DNA of 63,778 nucleotides. Source: Thauera linaloolentis 47Lol = DSM 12138 (GTDB lineage Bacteria > Pseudomonadota > Gammaproteobacteria > Burkholderiales > Rhodocyclaceae). Both the position numbers and the translations under genes were made by a program. Every line of letters begins with the position of its first letter. Position 1 is the stretch's first letter. The stretch is taken from NCBI RefSeq assembly GCF_000310205.1, contig NZ_AMXE01000012.1, forward strand, positions 1-63,778. The letters are read 5' to 3'. Positions 49,907 through 60,822 of this stretch are shown piece by piece. The notes below the pieces were generated by a model, which worked only from the letters and a program-made list of their open reading frames with translations, had not been told where the DNA came from and did no database searches.

Positions 49907-52111
49907 ATGTCCGCGCGCTCGAGATTCGCCCTGGCGGTCATCGTCCTGGGCCTGCTGATGACGGGCCCCTTCATCCTCACCGCCCTCATCGTCTGGTTCG
50001 AGACCCGCGACGAAGGCCGGCAGCAGCTGATGGATGTCCTGGTGCCCCATCTCGGGGTCGGCACGATGCTGACCGCGGTGGGCTTCGCGGCCGGTGTCGG
50101 CGTGTTGCGCATCCTGTTCCGCCAGTATGTGCAGGGCCTGCTGCGCATGGCTGAGAACCTGCGCCTGATGCTCGGCGCCAACCGCGGCTTCCGCGTCCAG
50201 CCCGAGGGCCCGCCCGAAGTCCGCATGCTGGCGAGCGCGGCGAACGAGCTGGCGAGTCAGCGCGACGAGATCTTCGGCGACGTCGAGGCCCAGATCGCGC
50301 GGGCCAAGGATTCCGTCGAACAGGAGAAGAACCGCCTCGCCGCGCTGATGTCCGAGCTGACCCAGAGCGTCGTGGTGTGCAACCTCGATGGCCGCATCCT
50401 GCTCTACAACAACCGCGCGCGCCTGCAGTTCCGCGCCCTGTCGGACGCGCCCGGCGTGGCCGGCGGCGGAGAGCTGATCGGCCTCGGGCGTTCGATCTAT
50501 GCCGTGTTCGAGCGCAACCTGATCGCCCACGCGCTGGAAACCATCCAGCAGCGCCTCAGGCGCGGCGTCGCCCAGCCGCAGGCCAACTTCGTCACCACCA
50601 CGCGTGCCGGGCAACTGCTGCGCGTGCAGATGGCGCCGGTGCTGTCGGTGGCGAAGCCGCAGGGCGGAGCGGACGCGGACAGCGCCAAGGCCGCAGGCGA
50701 GGCCGAGCGCACGCAGACCGGCTTTATCCTGATGCTCGACAACATCACGCGCAACTTCGAGGCCGAGTCGCGCCGCGACCAGATGCTGCACAAGCTCACC
50801 GAGGGCAACCGCGCTGCGCTGGCGAACGTGCGTGCGGCGGCGGAAATGCTCGAGTACGGCGACCTGCCCGACGACATGCGCGACCGCTTCCGCAGCGTCA
50901 TCCGCGACGAGGTGCAGGGCATGAGCCAGCGCCTGAACGAGACCGCCGACGCCTTCGCCGATTCGCTGAAATCGCGCTGGCCGCTCGAGGAAATGCTGGG
51001 GGCGGACCTCGTCGCGGCGGTGCAGCGCCGCATCGAGCAGCGCATCGAGCTGCGCACCAAGCTCGAGGAAATCGACGAGAACCTGTGGGTGAAGGTCGAC
51101 AGCTTCTCGCTGATCCAGGCCCTGACCTACCTGGCGAGCCGCCTGTCCGACGAGTTCGAGGTGCGCGAGGTGCGCTTCCGCCTCACCGCTGCTGGGCGCC
51201 TCGTACACCTCGACCTGATCTGGTCCGGCCAGGCGATGAGCACCGAGACAGTGATGAGCTGGGAGCTCGAACCGATGAAGATCGAGGACGAGAGCAGCCC
51301 GCTGACGGTGCGCGACGTCATCGACCGCCACGACGGCGAGATGTGGCTGGAGCGCGAGAAGGTGCGCCACCGCGCCTTCTTCCGTGTCCTGCTGCCGGCC
51401 GCGATGCCGCAGGACCAGGCCGACGCCGAACTCTTCCTGCGCGGCGAGAGCCGGCCCGAATACTATGATTTCGACCTCTTCGCCTGGTCGGAAAGGTCGC
51501 TCGAGATCGAGGACCGTCCGCTCACCGAACTGGCGTTCACGGTATTCGACACCGAAACGACCGGGCTCAACCCTTCGCAGGGCGACGAGATCATCCAGAT
51601 CGGCGCGACCCGCATCCTCAACGGCAAGCTGCTGCGCAACGAGTCCTTCGAGCAGTTGATCGACCCGCGCCGGCCGCTGGCGCCGGAGTCGGCCGAAATC
51701 CACGGCATCACCGCAGAGATGCTGAAGGGCCAGCCGACGATCGATTCCGTGCTGCCGGCCTTCCATGCGTTTGCCGCGGATACCGTGCTGATCGCCCACA
51801 ACGCCGCTTTCGACATGCGCTTCCTGCAGCTCAAGGAGGCGGCCACGGGCTTGCGTTTCGACCAGCCGGTCATCGACACCTTGCTGCTGTCGGCGGTCGT
51901 GCACCCGAACCAGGAATCGCACCGCCTGGAGGCGATCGCCGAGCGACTCGGCTTGACCATCGTCGGCCGGCACACCGCGCTCGGCGACGCGATCGTGACC
52001 GCGGAGGTGTTCCTCAAGCTCGTCCCGCTGCTGGCGGAGAAAGGCATCCGCACGCTGCGCGAAGCGCGTGAGGCCGCCGAGAAGACCTATTACGCACGGA
52101 TCAAGTATTGA
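49907..52111 (+). CDS. Membrane sensor-like protein fused to DEDDh 3'-5' exonuclease
   Basis: A 734-residue fusion. The N-terminus has two membrane helices (about residues 8-30 and 47-68), then a HAMP-like segment, a coiled coil, a PAS-like domain (about 140-290; NRLAALMSELTQSVVVCNLDGRILLYNNRARLQF), and a degenerate kinase-like core (about 290-510). That core lacks a clear H-box His and the N and G boxes of an ATPase. The C-terminal domain is a complete DnaQ/PolC-type exonuclease: Asp548/Glu550 in FDTETTGL, Asp636 in AHNAAFDMRF, His689 and Asp694 in RHTALGDA. It lies between the receiver and the symporter in the acetate operon. Its function is unknown. Confidence 0.88.
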   Translation: MSARSRFALAVIVLGLLMTGPFILTALIVWFETRDEGRQQLMDVLVPHLGVGTMLTAVGFAAGVGVLRILFRQYVQGLLRMAENLRLMLGANRGFRVQPEGPPEVRMLASAANELASQRDEIFGDVEAQIARAKDSVEQEKNRLAALMSELTQSVVVCNLDGRILLYNNRARLQFRALSDAPGVAGGGELIGLGRSIYAVFERNLIAHALETIQQRLRRGVAQPQANFVTTTRAGQLLRVQMAPVLSVAKPQGGADADSAKAAGEAERTQTGFILMLDNITRNFEAESRRDQMLHKLTEGNRAALANVRAAAEMLEYGDLPDDMRDRFRSVIRDEVQGMSQRLNETADAFADSLKSRWPLEEMLGADLVAAVQRRIEQRIELRTKLEEIDENLWVKVDSFSLIQALTYLASRLSDEFEVREVRFRLTAAGRLVHLDLIWSGQAMSTETVMSWELEPMKIEDESSPLTVRDVIDRHDGEMWLEREKVRHRAFFRVLLPAAMPQDQADAELFLRGESRPEYYDFDLFAWSERSLEIEDRPLTELAFTVFDTETTGLNPSQGDEIIQIGATRILNGKLLRNESFEQLIDPRRPLAPESAEIHGITAEMLKGQPTIDSVLPAFHAFAADTVLIAHNAAFDMRFLQLKEAATGLRFDQPVIDTLLLSAVVHPNQESHRLEAIAERLGLTIVGRHTALGDAIVTAEVFLKLVPLLAEKGIRTLREAREAAEKTYYARIKY

Positions 52112-52151
52112 TGCATCGCACGCCAGCCGGCGCCTCCGGGCAGGATAGACC

Positions 52152-54197
52152 GTGAGCGCCCAATCAGCCTTCGCGAGCCGGCTCAAGCGTTATTACGCCT
52201 GGTATACGGGCATCTTCATGCTGTTCGTCGCGGGGCTCGCCGTCGGTGAGTACTTCGGCCTGTCCCAGCACATGATCGGCCACGTCTTCCTGTTCGCGAC
52301 CATCGCGATCTACGCCGGCATCGGCGTCATGAGCCGCACCTCGAACGTGTCCGAGTACTACGTCGCCGGGCGCCGCGTCCCGGCGCTGTTCAACGGCATG
52401 GCGACCGCGGCCGACTGGATGAGCGCCGCATCCTTCATCGGCCTCGCCGGGACGCTGTATTTCTCCGGCTTCGAGGGCCTGGCCTTCGTCGCCGGATGGA
52501 CCGGCGGCTTCGTCCTGGTGGCGTTGCTGATCGCGCCCTACCTGCGCAAGTTCGGCCAATACACCATCCCGGACTTTCTCGGTGCGCGCTACCAGGGCAA
52601 CGTCGCGCGCGTGGTCGGGCTGGTCGCGACCATCCTCGCTAGCTTCGTCTATCTGGTCGCGCAGATCTACGGCGTCGGGCTCGTCACCAGCCGCTTCATC
52701 AGCATCGAGTTCGAGATCGGCCTGTTCATCGGCCTGGCCGGCATCCTGCTGTGCTCCTTCCTGGGCGGCATGCGCGCCGTGACCTGGACCCAGGTCGCGC
52801 AGTACGTGATCCTGGTCATCGCCTATCTGGTGCCGGTCGTGATCCTGTCGTACAAGCTCACCGACATCCCGATCCCGCAGGCGGTGTACGGCGCCGTGCT
52901 GCAGCAGATCAGCGAGCGGGAACAGCAACTGTTCGATGCGCCCGAGGAGGTCGAGGTGCGCGAGCTGTACCGCCTGCGGGCGGAGGGCTACGCGGCCAGG
53001 ATCGAGAGCCTGCCCGAGTCGCTCGATCTCGAGCGGCGCGCCATGATCGAGCGGCTCAACGCGCTGCGCCTGGGGGATGCGCCGGCGCGCGAGATCGCCT
53101 CGTCCGAGCGCGCGCTGCGCGATCTGCCCCGCACGCCCGCGGAGGCGAAGGTCCAGTGGGAAAAGGCCCGCCTCGAGGCGCTCGAACGGTCGCGGCCGCC
53201 GCCGCGCCATGCCGAGGCGCATCCGGGGCGCACGCCCGAGGAATCCAACATCGCGCGCAACAACTTCCTGGCGCTGATGTTCGTGCTGATGCTGGGTACC
53301 GCCGGGCTGCCCCATATCCTGATGCGCTACTACACCACGCCGGGCGTGGCCGACGCACGCAAGTCGGTGCTGTGGTCGATGTTCTTCATCTTCCTGCTCT
53401 ACGTCACGGCGCCGGCCTACGCGGTGTTCGCCAAGTGGGAGGTCTACCATAACGTGGTGGGGTCCAGCCTCGACATCCTGCCCGACTGGGTGGCGTCATG
53501 GGGCAAGGTCGGGCTGGTGAAGATCGAGGACCTGAACGCCGACGGCATCCTGCAGCTCGCCGAACTGCGCCTGAACACCGACGTGATCGTGCTCGCCACG
53601 CCCGAGATCGCCGGCCTGCCTTATGTCGTCTCGGGCCTGGTGGCCGCGGGCGGGCTGGCGGCGGCATTGTCCACCGCCGACGGGCTGCTGCTGACGATCT
53701 CCAATGCGCTGTCGCACGATCTTTATTACAAGGTCATCAAGCCCACGGCCTCGGCGCACCGCCGCCTGGTGATCTCCAAGTCGCAACTGCTGGTGGTGGC
53801 GGTGGTGGCGGCCTGGGTCGCGTCGCTGCGCCCGGACAACATCCTGTTCACGGTCGGGCTGGCGTTCTCGATCGGGGCCTCTGCGCTGTTTCCGGCGCTG
53901 GTGCTCGGCATCTTCTGGAAGCGGGCCAACCGTCCGGGCGCGGTGGCCGGCATGCTCGTCGGGCTGTCGGTCACGGTCTTCTACATGGTGCGCACGCACA
54001 GTTTCTTCGGCGGCTCGATGCAGCATGCCTGGTTCGACATCAGCCCCATTTCGGCCGGCGTGTTCGGCGTGCCGCTCGGTTTTTTCACGATCGTCGCCGT
54101 GAGCCTGCTCACCCGCCCGCCGCCGCAGCAGATCCAGGATCTCGTCGACTACGTGCGCTATCCGCAACTGCCGTCGGATCTGCCGCGCAGCGACTGA
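52152..54197 (+). CDS. ActP-like sodium:solute symporter (VC_2705 subfamily)
   Basis: A 681-residue SSS-family cation symporter with about 13 helices, probably for acetate or another short carboxylate. Features are TSNVSEYYVAGRRVPALFNGMATAADWMSAASF, GQYTIPDFLGARY and SGLVAAGGLAAALSTADGLLLTISNALSHDLYYK. A hydrophilic, partly charged insert of about 135 residues (about 234-369) sits between two helices, a mark of the VC_2705-type subfamily that is larger than ActP (549 residues). The start is GTG 52152. It ends the acetate module; clpB follows with its own promoter. Confidence 0.9.
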   Translation: MSAQSAFASRLKRYYAWYTGIFMLFVAGLAVGEYFGLSQHMIGHVFLFATIAIYAGIGVMSRTSNVSEYYVAGRRVPALFNGMATAADWMSAASFIGLAGTLYFSGFEGLAFVAGWTGGFVLVALLIAPYLRKFGQYTIPDFLGARYQGNVARVVGLVATILASFVYLVAQIYGVGLVTSRFISIEFEIGLFIGLAGILLCSFLGGMRAVTWTQVAQYVILVIAYLVPVVILSYKLTDIPIPQAVYGAVLQQISEREQQLFDAPEEVEVRELYRLRAEGYAARIESLPESLDLERRAMIERLNALRLGDAPAREIASSERALRDLPRTPAEAKVQWEKARLEALERSRPPPRHAEAHPGRTPEESNIARNNFLALMFVLMLGTAGLPHILMRYYTTPGVADARKSVLWSMFFIFLLYVTAPAYAVFAKWEVYHNVVGSSLDILPDWVASWGKVGLVKIEDLNADGILQLAELRLNTDVIVLATPEIAGLPYVVSGLVAAGGLAAALSTADGLLLTISNALSHDLYYKVIKPTASAHRRLVISKSQLLVVAVVAAWVASLRPDNILFTVGLAFSIGASALFPALVLGIFWKRANRPGAVAGMLVGLSVTVFYMVRTHSFFGGSMQHAWFDISPISAGVFGVPLGFFTIVAVSLLTRPPPQQIQDLVDYVRYPQLPSDLPRSD

Positions 54198-54219
54198 GGG
54201 GGCGGGCGGCGGCGCCCCT

Positions 54220-54247
54220 CTTGAAGCGTGAGCAATGCACCCCACAT
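54220..54247 (+). promoter_or_regulatory. Sigma-32 heat-shock promoter of clpB
   Basis: The -35 CTTGAAG (54220-54226) and -10 CCCCACAT (54240-54247), 13 bases apart, closely match the RpoH consensus (CTTGAAA, 11-16 bases, CCCCATNT). The start codon of clpB is 36 bases downstream. Confidence 0.85.
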
Positions 54248-54282
54248 AGGGTTCAGTTCAACGAATCCCGAGGATGCCCTCC

Positions 54283-56862
<2,580 letters not shown>

Positions 56863-56903
56863 TGCCGGCGGCAGAATGCGATAAACTGTCGCGCTGACAG
56901 GCG

Positions 56904-56942
56904 AACCCGGCAGGGGCGGATACGCCCCTGCCGGGTTTTCTT
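56904..56942 (+). terminator. Intrinsic terminator of clpB
   Basis: A 15-base perfect stem, AACCCGGCAGGGGCG (56904-56918) with CGCCCCTGCCGGGTT (56923-56937), has a GATA loop and a TTTT tail. Confidence 0.92.
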
Positions 56943-56980
56943 TGTCGCCCCATTCCCAAAGGCTTCCCACGGAAATCGAG

Positions 56981-58876
56981 ATGTTCGAGGCTGTTCGCAA
57001 CAACAAGCGCATTGCGCAAATCATTCTGGCCGTCCTCATCGTGCCGTTCGCATTCTTTGGCATGGACGCCTACTTCAGCGATGCGCCCGGCGGCGGAGAT
57101 GTCGCGGTCGTGGCGGGCACGCCGATCGGGGCGCTCGAATTCGACCAGGCGCTGCGCGACCAGCAGGACCGCCTGCGCGCGGCGGCCGGCGGCGAAGTCG
57201 ACCGCGCCTTGCTCGAGTCCGAGGCCCTGCGCCGTTCCGTGCTGGACAACGTCATCAATCGCCGTGTGCTGGCGCTGTACGCAGCGGAAAACCATTTCAG
57301 CGTCACCCCCCAGGAACTGCAGGAAACCATCGCCGCCGTGCCTTCCTTCCAGGAAGACGGCCGTTTCTCGCTGCAGCGCTACGAGACGCTGTTGCGTGCC
57401 CAGGGCATGACGCCGGCGATGTTCGAATCGCGTCTGGCGCAGGACGTGCGCATCCAGCAGCTTTCGCTGGCCGTGGGCGACGCCGGTTTCGCTCCGCTTT
57501 CCTCGGCACGCCGCTTCCTGTCGGCGCAGCTCGAGGAGCGCACCGTGCGCGAACTGCGCCTGTCGGCCGCGCGCCTGGCGGCGGAGCTGAACGTCGGCGA
57601 CGACGAGATCGGCGCCTGGTACACCGCCAATGCCGCGCGCTTCCAGCGCCCCGCGCGCCTGCAGGCCGAATACGTGGTGTTCGACCGTGAAGCCGTGGAA
57701 CAGCAGATCAGTGTCGGCGACGACGAGATCAAGGCCTTCTACGATGGCAACCCCGACCGTTTCGGCGTGGCCGAAGAGCGCCAGGCGCGCCACATCCTGC
57801 TCGAACTCGCGGCCGATGCCGGGGCAGCGGAAGTCGAGCGCGTGACGAGCGAAGCGCGGGCGATCGCCGAGCAGCTGCGCAAGGAGCCGTCGGCCTTCGC
57901 CGCGCTGGCCAGGGAAAAGTCGCAGGACACCGGTTCCGCCTCGCGCGGCGGAGACCTGGGCTTCTTCGGGCGTGGTGCGATGGTCGCCGCCTTCGAGGAC
58001 GCGGCCTTCTCGCAGCAGAAGGACGAGATCGGCGACCCCGTGCGCAGCGATTTCGGCGTCCACATCATCCAGGTCACCGCCATCAAGCCGGCGTCGAAGC
58101 GTCCGTTCGACGAAGTCCGCGACGATATCGCGGTCGAACTGCGCAGCCAGGCGGCGAGCCGGCGCTTTGCCGAACAGGCGGAACAGTTCGCCAACATGGT
58201 CTACGAGCAGCCGGACAGCCTGGCCGCCGTTGCCGAGGCCCTCAAGCTCGACGTGCGCAGCACGGACTGGATTTCGCATGATGGCGGCAGCGTCGGCGCC
58301 TACAACAACGAACGCCTGCTCGACGCCTTGTTCGCCGACGACGCGGTGGCGAATTCGCGCAATACCGAGGCGATCGAAGTGGCGCCGAACACCCTGGTCG
58401 CCGCCCGGGTCAAGGCCTTCGAACCCGCCGTCCAGCAGCCGCTCGACGCGGTCCGCGACCAGGTCGTCGCCGAGCTGCGCCGCGAGGCCGGATCGAAGCG
58501 CGCCCAGGAGCAGGGCAGCGCAATGCTGGCCGCGCTTGGCAAAGGCGAGGCGGTCGAAGCCGGGTTCGGCGAACAGCGCAAGCTGCAGCGTGCCGCGCCG
58601 GGGCTGCCCGGCATGGCGATGCAGGCCGTGTTCTCGGCCCCTTCGGCCAGCCTGCCGGCTCATGTCGGCCTCGGCCTGCCGGACGGCGATTACGTCATCT
58701 ACCGGATCGAGGCGGTCGATCGTCCGCAGATCGCCGACGACGACCCGAGGGTCAAGGGCGTGGCCGAGCAGTACGGGCAATTGCTCGCCGAACGCGATTT
58801 TGCCGCCTTCATCGCCGAACTGCGCAAGCGCTACGAGGTCGAGGTCAAGCTGGCGCCGCTGCAGGCCCAGCAGTGA
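56981..58876 (+). CDS. ppiD: Periplasmic folding chaperone PpiD-like (SurA_N and parvulin domains)
   Basis: A 631-residue membrane-anchored chaperone. It starts [32 protein letters not shown], the classic PpiD cytoplasmic tail and single helix (residues about 12-32). The SurA_N-like domain follows (about 40-200), then the parvulin domain (about 255-365; [12 protein letters not shown]…[11 protein letters not shown]…[21 protein letters not shown]…[12 protein letters not shown]) and a second C-terminal chaperone part. PpiD associates with SecYEG and helps emerging outer-membrane and periplasmic proteins. ATG 56981 is chosen by homology over an upstream frame from 56942. Confidence 0.93.
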   Translation: MFEAVRNNKRIAQIILAVLIVPFAFFGMDAYFSDAPGGGDVAVVAGTPIGALEFDQALRDQQDRLRAAAGGEVDRALLESEALRRSVLDNVINRRVLALYAAENHFSVTPQELQETIAAVPSFQEDGRFSLQRYETLLRAQGMTPAMFESRLAQDVRIQQLSLAVGDAGFAPLSSARRFLSAQLEERTVRELRLSAARLAAELNVGDDEIGAWYTANAARFQRPARLQAEYVVFDREAVEQQISVGDDEIKAFYDGNPDRFGVAEERQARHILLELAADAGAAEVERVTSEARAIAEQLRKEPSAFAALAREKSQDTGSASRGGDLGFFGRGAMVAAFEDAAFSQQKDEIGDPVRSDFGVHIIQVTAIKPASKRPFDEVRDDIAVELRSQAASRRFAEQAEQFANMVYEQPDSLAAVAEALKLDVRSTDWISHDGGSVGAYNNERLLDALFADDAVANSRNTEAIEVAPNTLVAARVKAFEPAVQQPLDAVRDQVVAELRREAGSKRAQEQGSAMLAALGKGEAVEAGFGEQRKLQRAAPGLPGMAMQAVFSAPSASLPAHVGLGLPDGDYVIYRIEAVDRPQIADDDPRVKGVAEQYGQLLAERDFAAFIAELRKRYEVEVKLAPLQAQQ

Positions 58877-58920
58877 GCTTCGGCGGAGGCCCACCAGGGC
58901 CTTCCGCCCGGTGACCAGCC

Positions 58921-58968
58921 GAAAAGGCCTGGCTCCTGCATCGCATGGAGGCCGGGCCTTTTCGTTTG
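58921..58968 (+). terminator. Hairpin terminator after ppiD
   Basis: GAAAAGGCCTGGCTCC (58921-58936) pairs with GGAGGCCGGGCCTTTTC (58947-58963), with one bulge and a G-T pair, and a short T-rich tail. Confidence 0.75.
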
Positions 58969-59000
58969 CCACGGGTGTGATCGCCGCGTTGGATGTCGTC

Positions 59001-59025
59001 TAGAATGCAAACGATTATTGTTACT
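59001..59025 (+). promoter_or_regulatory. Candidate Fur box overlapping a -10 element, upstream of fecI-like gene
   Basis: GCAAACGATTATTGTTACT (59007-59025) agrees with the 19-base Fur consensus at 11 positions and abuts a -10-like TAGAAT (59001-59006). It is the most AT-rich piece of the 223-base gap and lies about 75 bases before the sigma factor gene, as expected for iron repression of a FecI-type regulator. No good -35 hexamer is visible. Confidence 0.5.
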
Positions 59026-59099
59026 GGGCTCGCTCGTTCCGACATGGAAAGGGCCGGTCCGCACATTCGCCACACGTCCGCCTCGCCGATTTTCCGCTC

Positions 59100-59669
59100 A
59101 TGCCAGAACACCCCTCTCGGAAGCAGCAGCTCGAAACCCTTTATCTCGACCACCATCGCTGGCTGCTGGCCTGGCTGCGGCGCAGGCTGGGCGACGGGCA
59201 GGGCGCCGCGGACCTCATGCACGACACCTTCGTCAAGGTCATGGGCAAACCCGGCAGACTGGACGAAATCCGCGAACCCAGGGCCTGGCTCACCACCATT
59301 TCGCGCTGCCTGCTGATCGACCACCTGCGCCGCAGCGAACTGGAGCGTGCCTATGCCGAGTCGGTCGCGCAATTGCCCGGCGACGAGGCGCCTAGCCCCG
59401 AAGCCCAGGTCATGATGATGTCGGTCCTGCTGCGCATCGACGCACTGCTGGCCGAACTGCCGCCCAGAGTGCGCGCCGCTTTCCTGCTGTCGCGCCTCGA
59501 AGGGCTGCCGTATGCGGAGATTGCGTGCCGTCTCGGCGTTTCCCTGCCGTCGGTGGAAAAATACATGGCCATCGCGATCCGCCACTGCTACCAGATGCGG
59601 TTGAAGCTGACGCACGAAGAACTGCTGCCCGCCGCGCCGGCGTCGCTGCAAGGCGGCCCCGCGCTATGA
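59100..59669 (+). CDS. FecI-type ECF RNA polymerase sigma factor
   Basis: A 189-residue extracytoplasmic-function sigma factor of the iron-uptake group. Region 2 is seen in LYLDHHRWLLAWLRRRLGDGQGAADLMHDTFVKVM and EPRAWLTTISRCLLIDHLRR; region 4 in LPPRVRAAFLLSRLEGLPYAEIACRLGVSLPSVEKYMAIAIRHC. It should transcribe the TonB receptor gene when the receptor signals through FecR. ATG 59100 was chosen by domain start. Its stop overlaps the fecR start. Confidence 0.92.
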   Translation: MPEHPSRKQQLETLYLDHHRWLLAWLRRRLGDGQGAADLMHDTFVKVMGKPGRLDEIREPRAWLTTISRCLLIDHLRRSELERAYAESVAQLPGDEAPSPEAQVMMMSVLLRIDALLAELPPRVRAAFLLSRLEGLPYAEIACRLGVSLPSVEKYMAIAIRHCYQMRLKLTHEELLPAAPASLQGGPAL

Positions 59670-60691
59670 GCACCCCGTCCCGCCCGGCCATGGCTTCCAC
59701 CGGGGAGCTGCCGCCAGCCGTGCTGGATGCCGCCATCGGCTGGCTGGTGAAGCTCCAGTCCGGCACTGCCGATGCCGCGTTGCACGCCGCCTGCCAGCGA
59801 TGGCGTGCTGCCGATCCCGTGCACGAGCAGGCGTGGCGGCAGCTCCAGTGGGCGGAAGAGGACTTCCGTCTGCTGCCGGCGGGCAGCGCCGCGCTGGCCT
59901 GCGATACGCTGATTCAGGCCGAGCAGTTGCGCAGCGGCCGCCAGGGCCGCCGGCGCGCCCTCAAGACGCTGGTGCTGGGCGGTAGCGTGCTGGGACTGGG
60001 TTGGCAGCTCGGCAGGCAGCGCGACCTGCTGCCCCCTCTGACGGCGGACTTCCGCAGCGCCACCGGCGAACGGCGGCAATGGACGCTGGAAGACGGCACA
60101 CGGCTGACCCTCAATACCCGCAGTGCGGTGGATCTGCGTTTTTCCGCGCACGAACGCCTGCTGGTGCTGCTGCGGGGAGAGATCCATATCGACAGCGGCA
60201 GCGATGCGGCTTACGGCGGCACGCGCCCGCTGCGCGTGCGCAGCGCGCAAGGGCTGTTCCAGGTCCTGGGTACGCGCTTCCACCTGCGCCAGGAAGAAGC
60301 CGCCACCTTGCTGAGCGTGTCCGAAGGCGCGGTGGCTCTGCCCGAGGTATCGGGCAGAGCCACCACGGCGCAGCAGGCTGCCCGCGCCGGCGAAGTCTGG
60401 CGCATCACGGCCGGGAAAGCGCATGCCGTGCGGGATGCCGCCTTCGACCCCGCCGCCTGGACCGACGGCGTGCTGGTCGCCAGGCAGATGCGCCTGGCCG
60501 ACGCTGTCGCCGAAATCGGCCGTTACCGCAGCGGCTGGCTGCGCTGCGATCCGGCGGTGGCCGACTGGCGCATCTCAGGCGTCTTCCAGTTGGGTGATAC
60601 CGACCTCGCACTGGCCGCCCTCGGCGAAGCCCTGCCGCTGCGCATCCGGCACTACAGCCGCTACTGGGTGATGGTGGAAGGGGCGCGCTGA
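59666..60691 (+). CDS. FecR-family anti-sigma / sigma regulator
   Basis: A 341-residue FecR homologue. The N-terminal cytoplasmic anti-sigma part has AIGWLVKLQSGTADAALHAACQRWRAADPVHEQAWRQLQ. A single membrane segment lies at about residues 98-114 (LKTLVLGGSVLGLGWQLG), preceded by an Arg-rich RQGRRR. The periplasmic FecR domain follows with RQWTLEDGTRLTLNTRSAVDL, LLVLLRGEIHID and VLGTRFHLRQEE. It relays the signal from the STN domain of the receptor to the sigma factor. ATG 59666 overlaps the sigma gene's stop. Confidence 0.92.
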   Translation: MSTPSRPAMASTGELPPAVLDAAIGWLVKLQSGTADAALHAACQRWRAADPVHEQAWRQLQWAEEDFRLLPAGSAALACDTLIQAEQLRSGRQGRRRALKTLVLGGSVLGLGWQLGRQRDLLPPLTADFRSATGERRQWTLEDGTRLTLNTRSAVDLRFSAHERLLVLLRGEIHIDSGSDAAYGGTRPLRVRSAQGLFQVLGTRFHLRQEEAATLLSVSEGAVALPEVSGRATTAQQAARAGEVWRITAGKAHAVRDAAFDPAAWTDGVLVARQMRLADAVAEIGRYRSGWLRCDPAVADWRISGVFQLGDTDLALAALGEALPLRIRHYSRYWVMVEGAR

Positions 60692-60740
60692 GCGGGCCGT
60701 CGGCGGGGACGGGCCCGTCCATTCGCGGTATCCGAAAAAA

Positions 60741-60757
60741 TAATCGCGTCTCGATTA
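60741..60757. promoter_or_regulatory. Inverted repeat TAATCG-N5-CGATTA before TonB receptor gene
   Basis: TAATCG (60741-60746) and CGATTA (60752-60757) are perfect half-sites five bases apart, preceded by an A6 run, in the 131-base gap between fecR and the receptor gene. It could be an operator or part of the sigma-specific promoter. Confidence 0.3.
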
Positions 60758-60822
60758 CGGGTTTTGCGCGCCTCGTTCGGCATAGGTGATGTCGTTCAAC
60801 ATCATCCGAGGAAAAGCCGATC

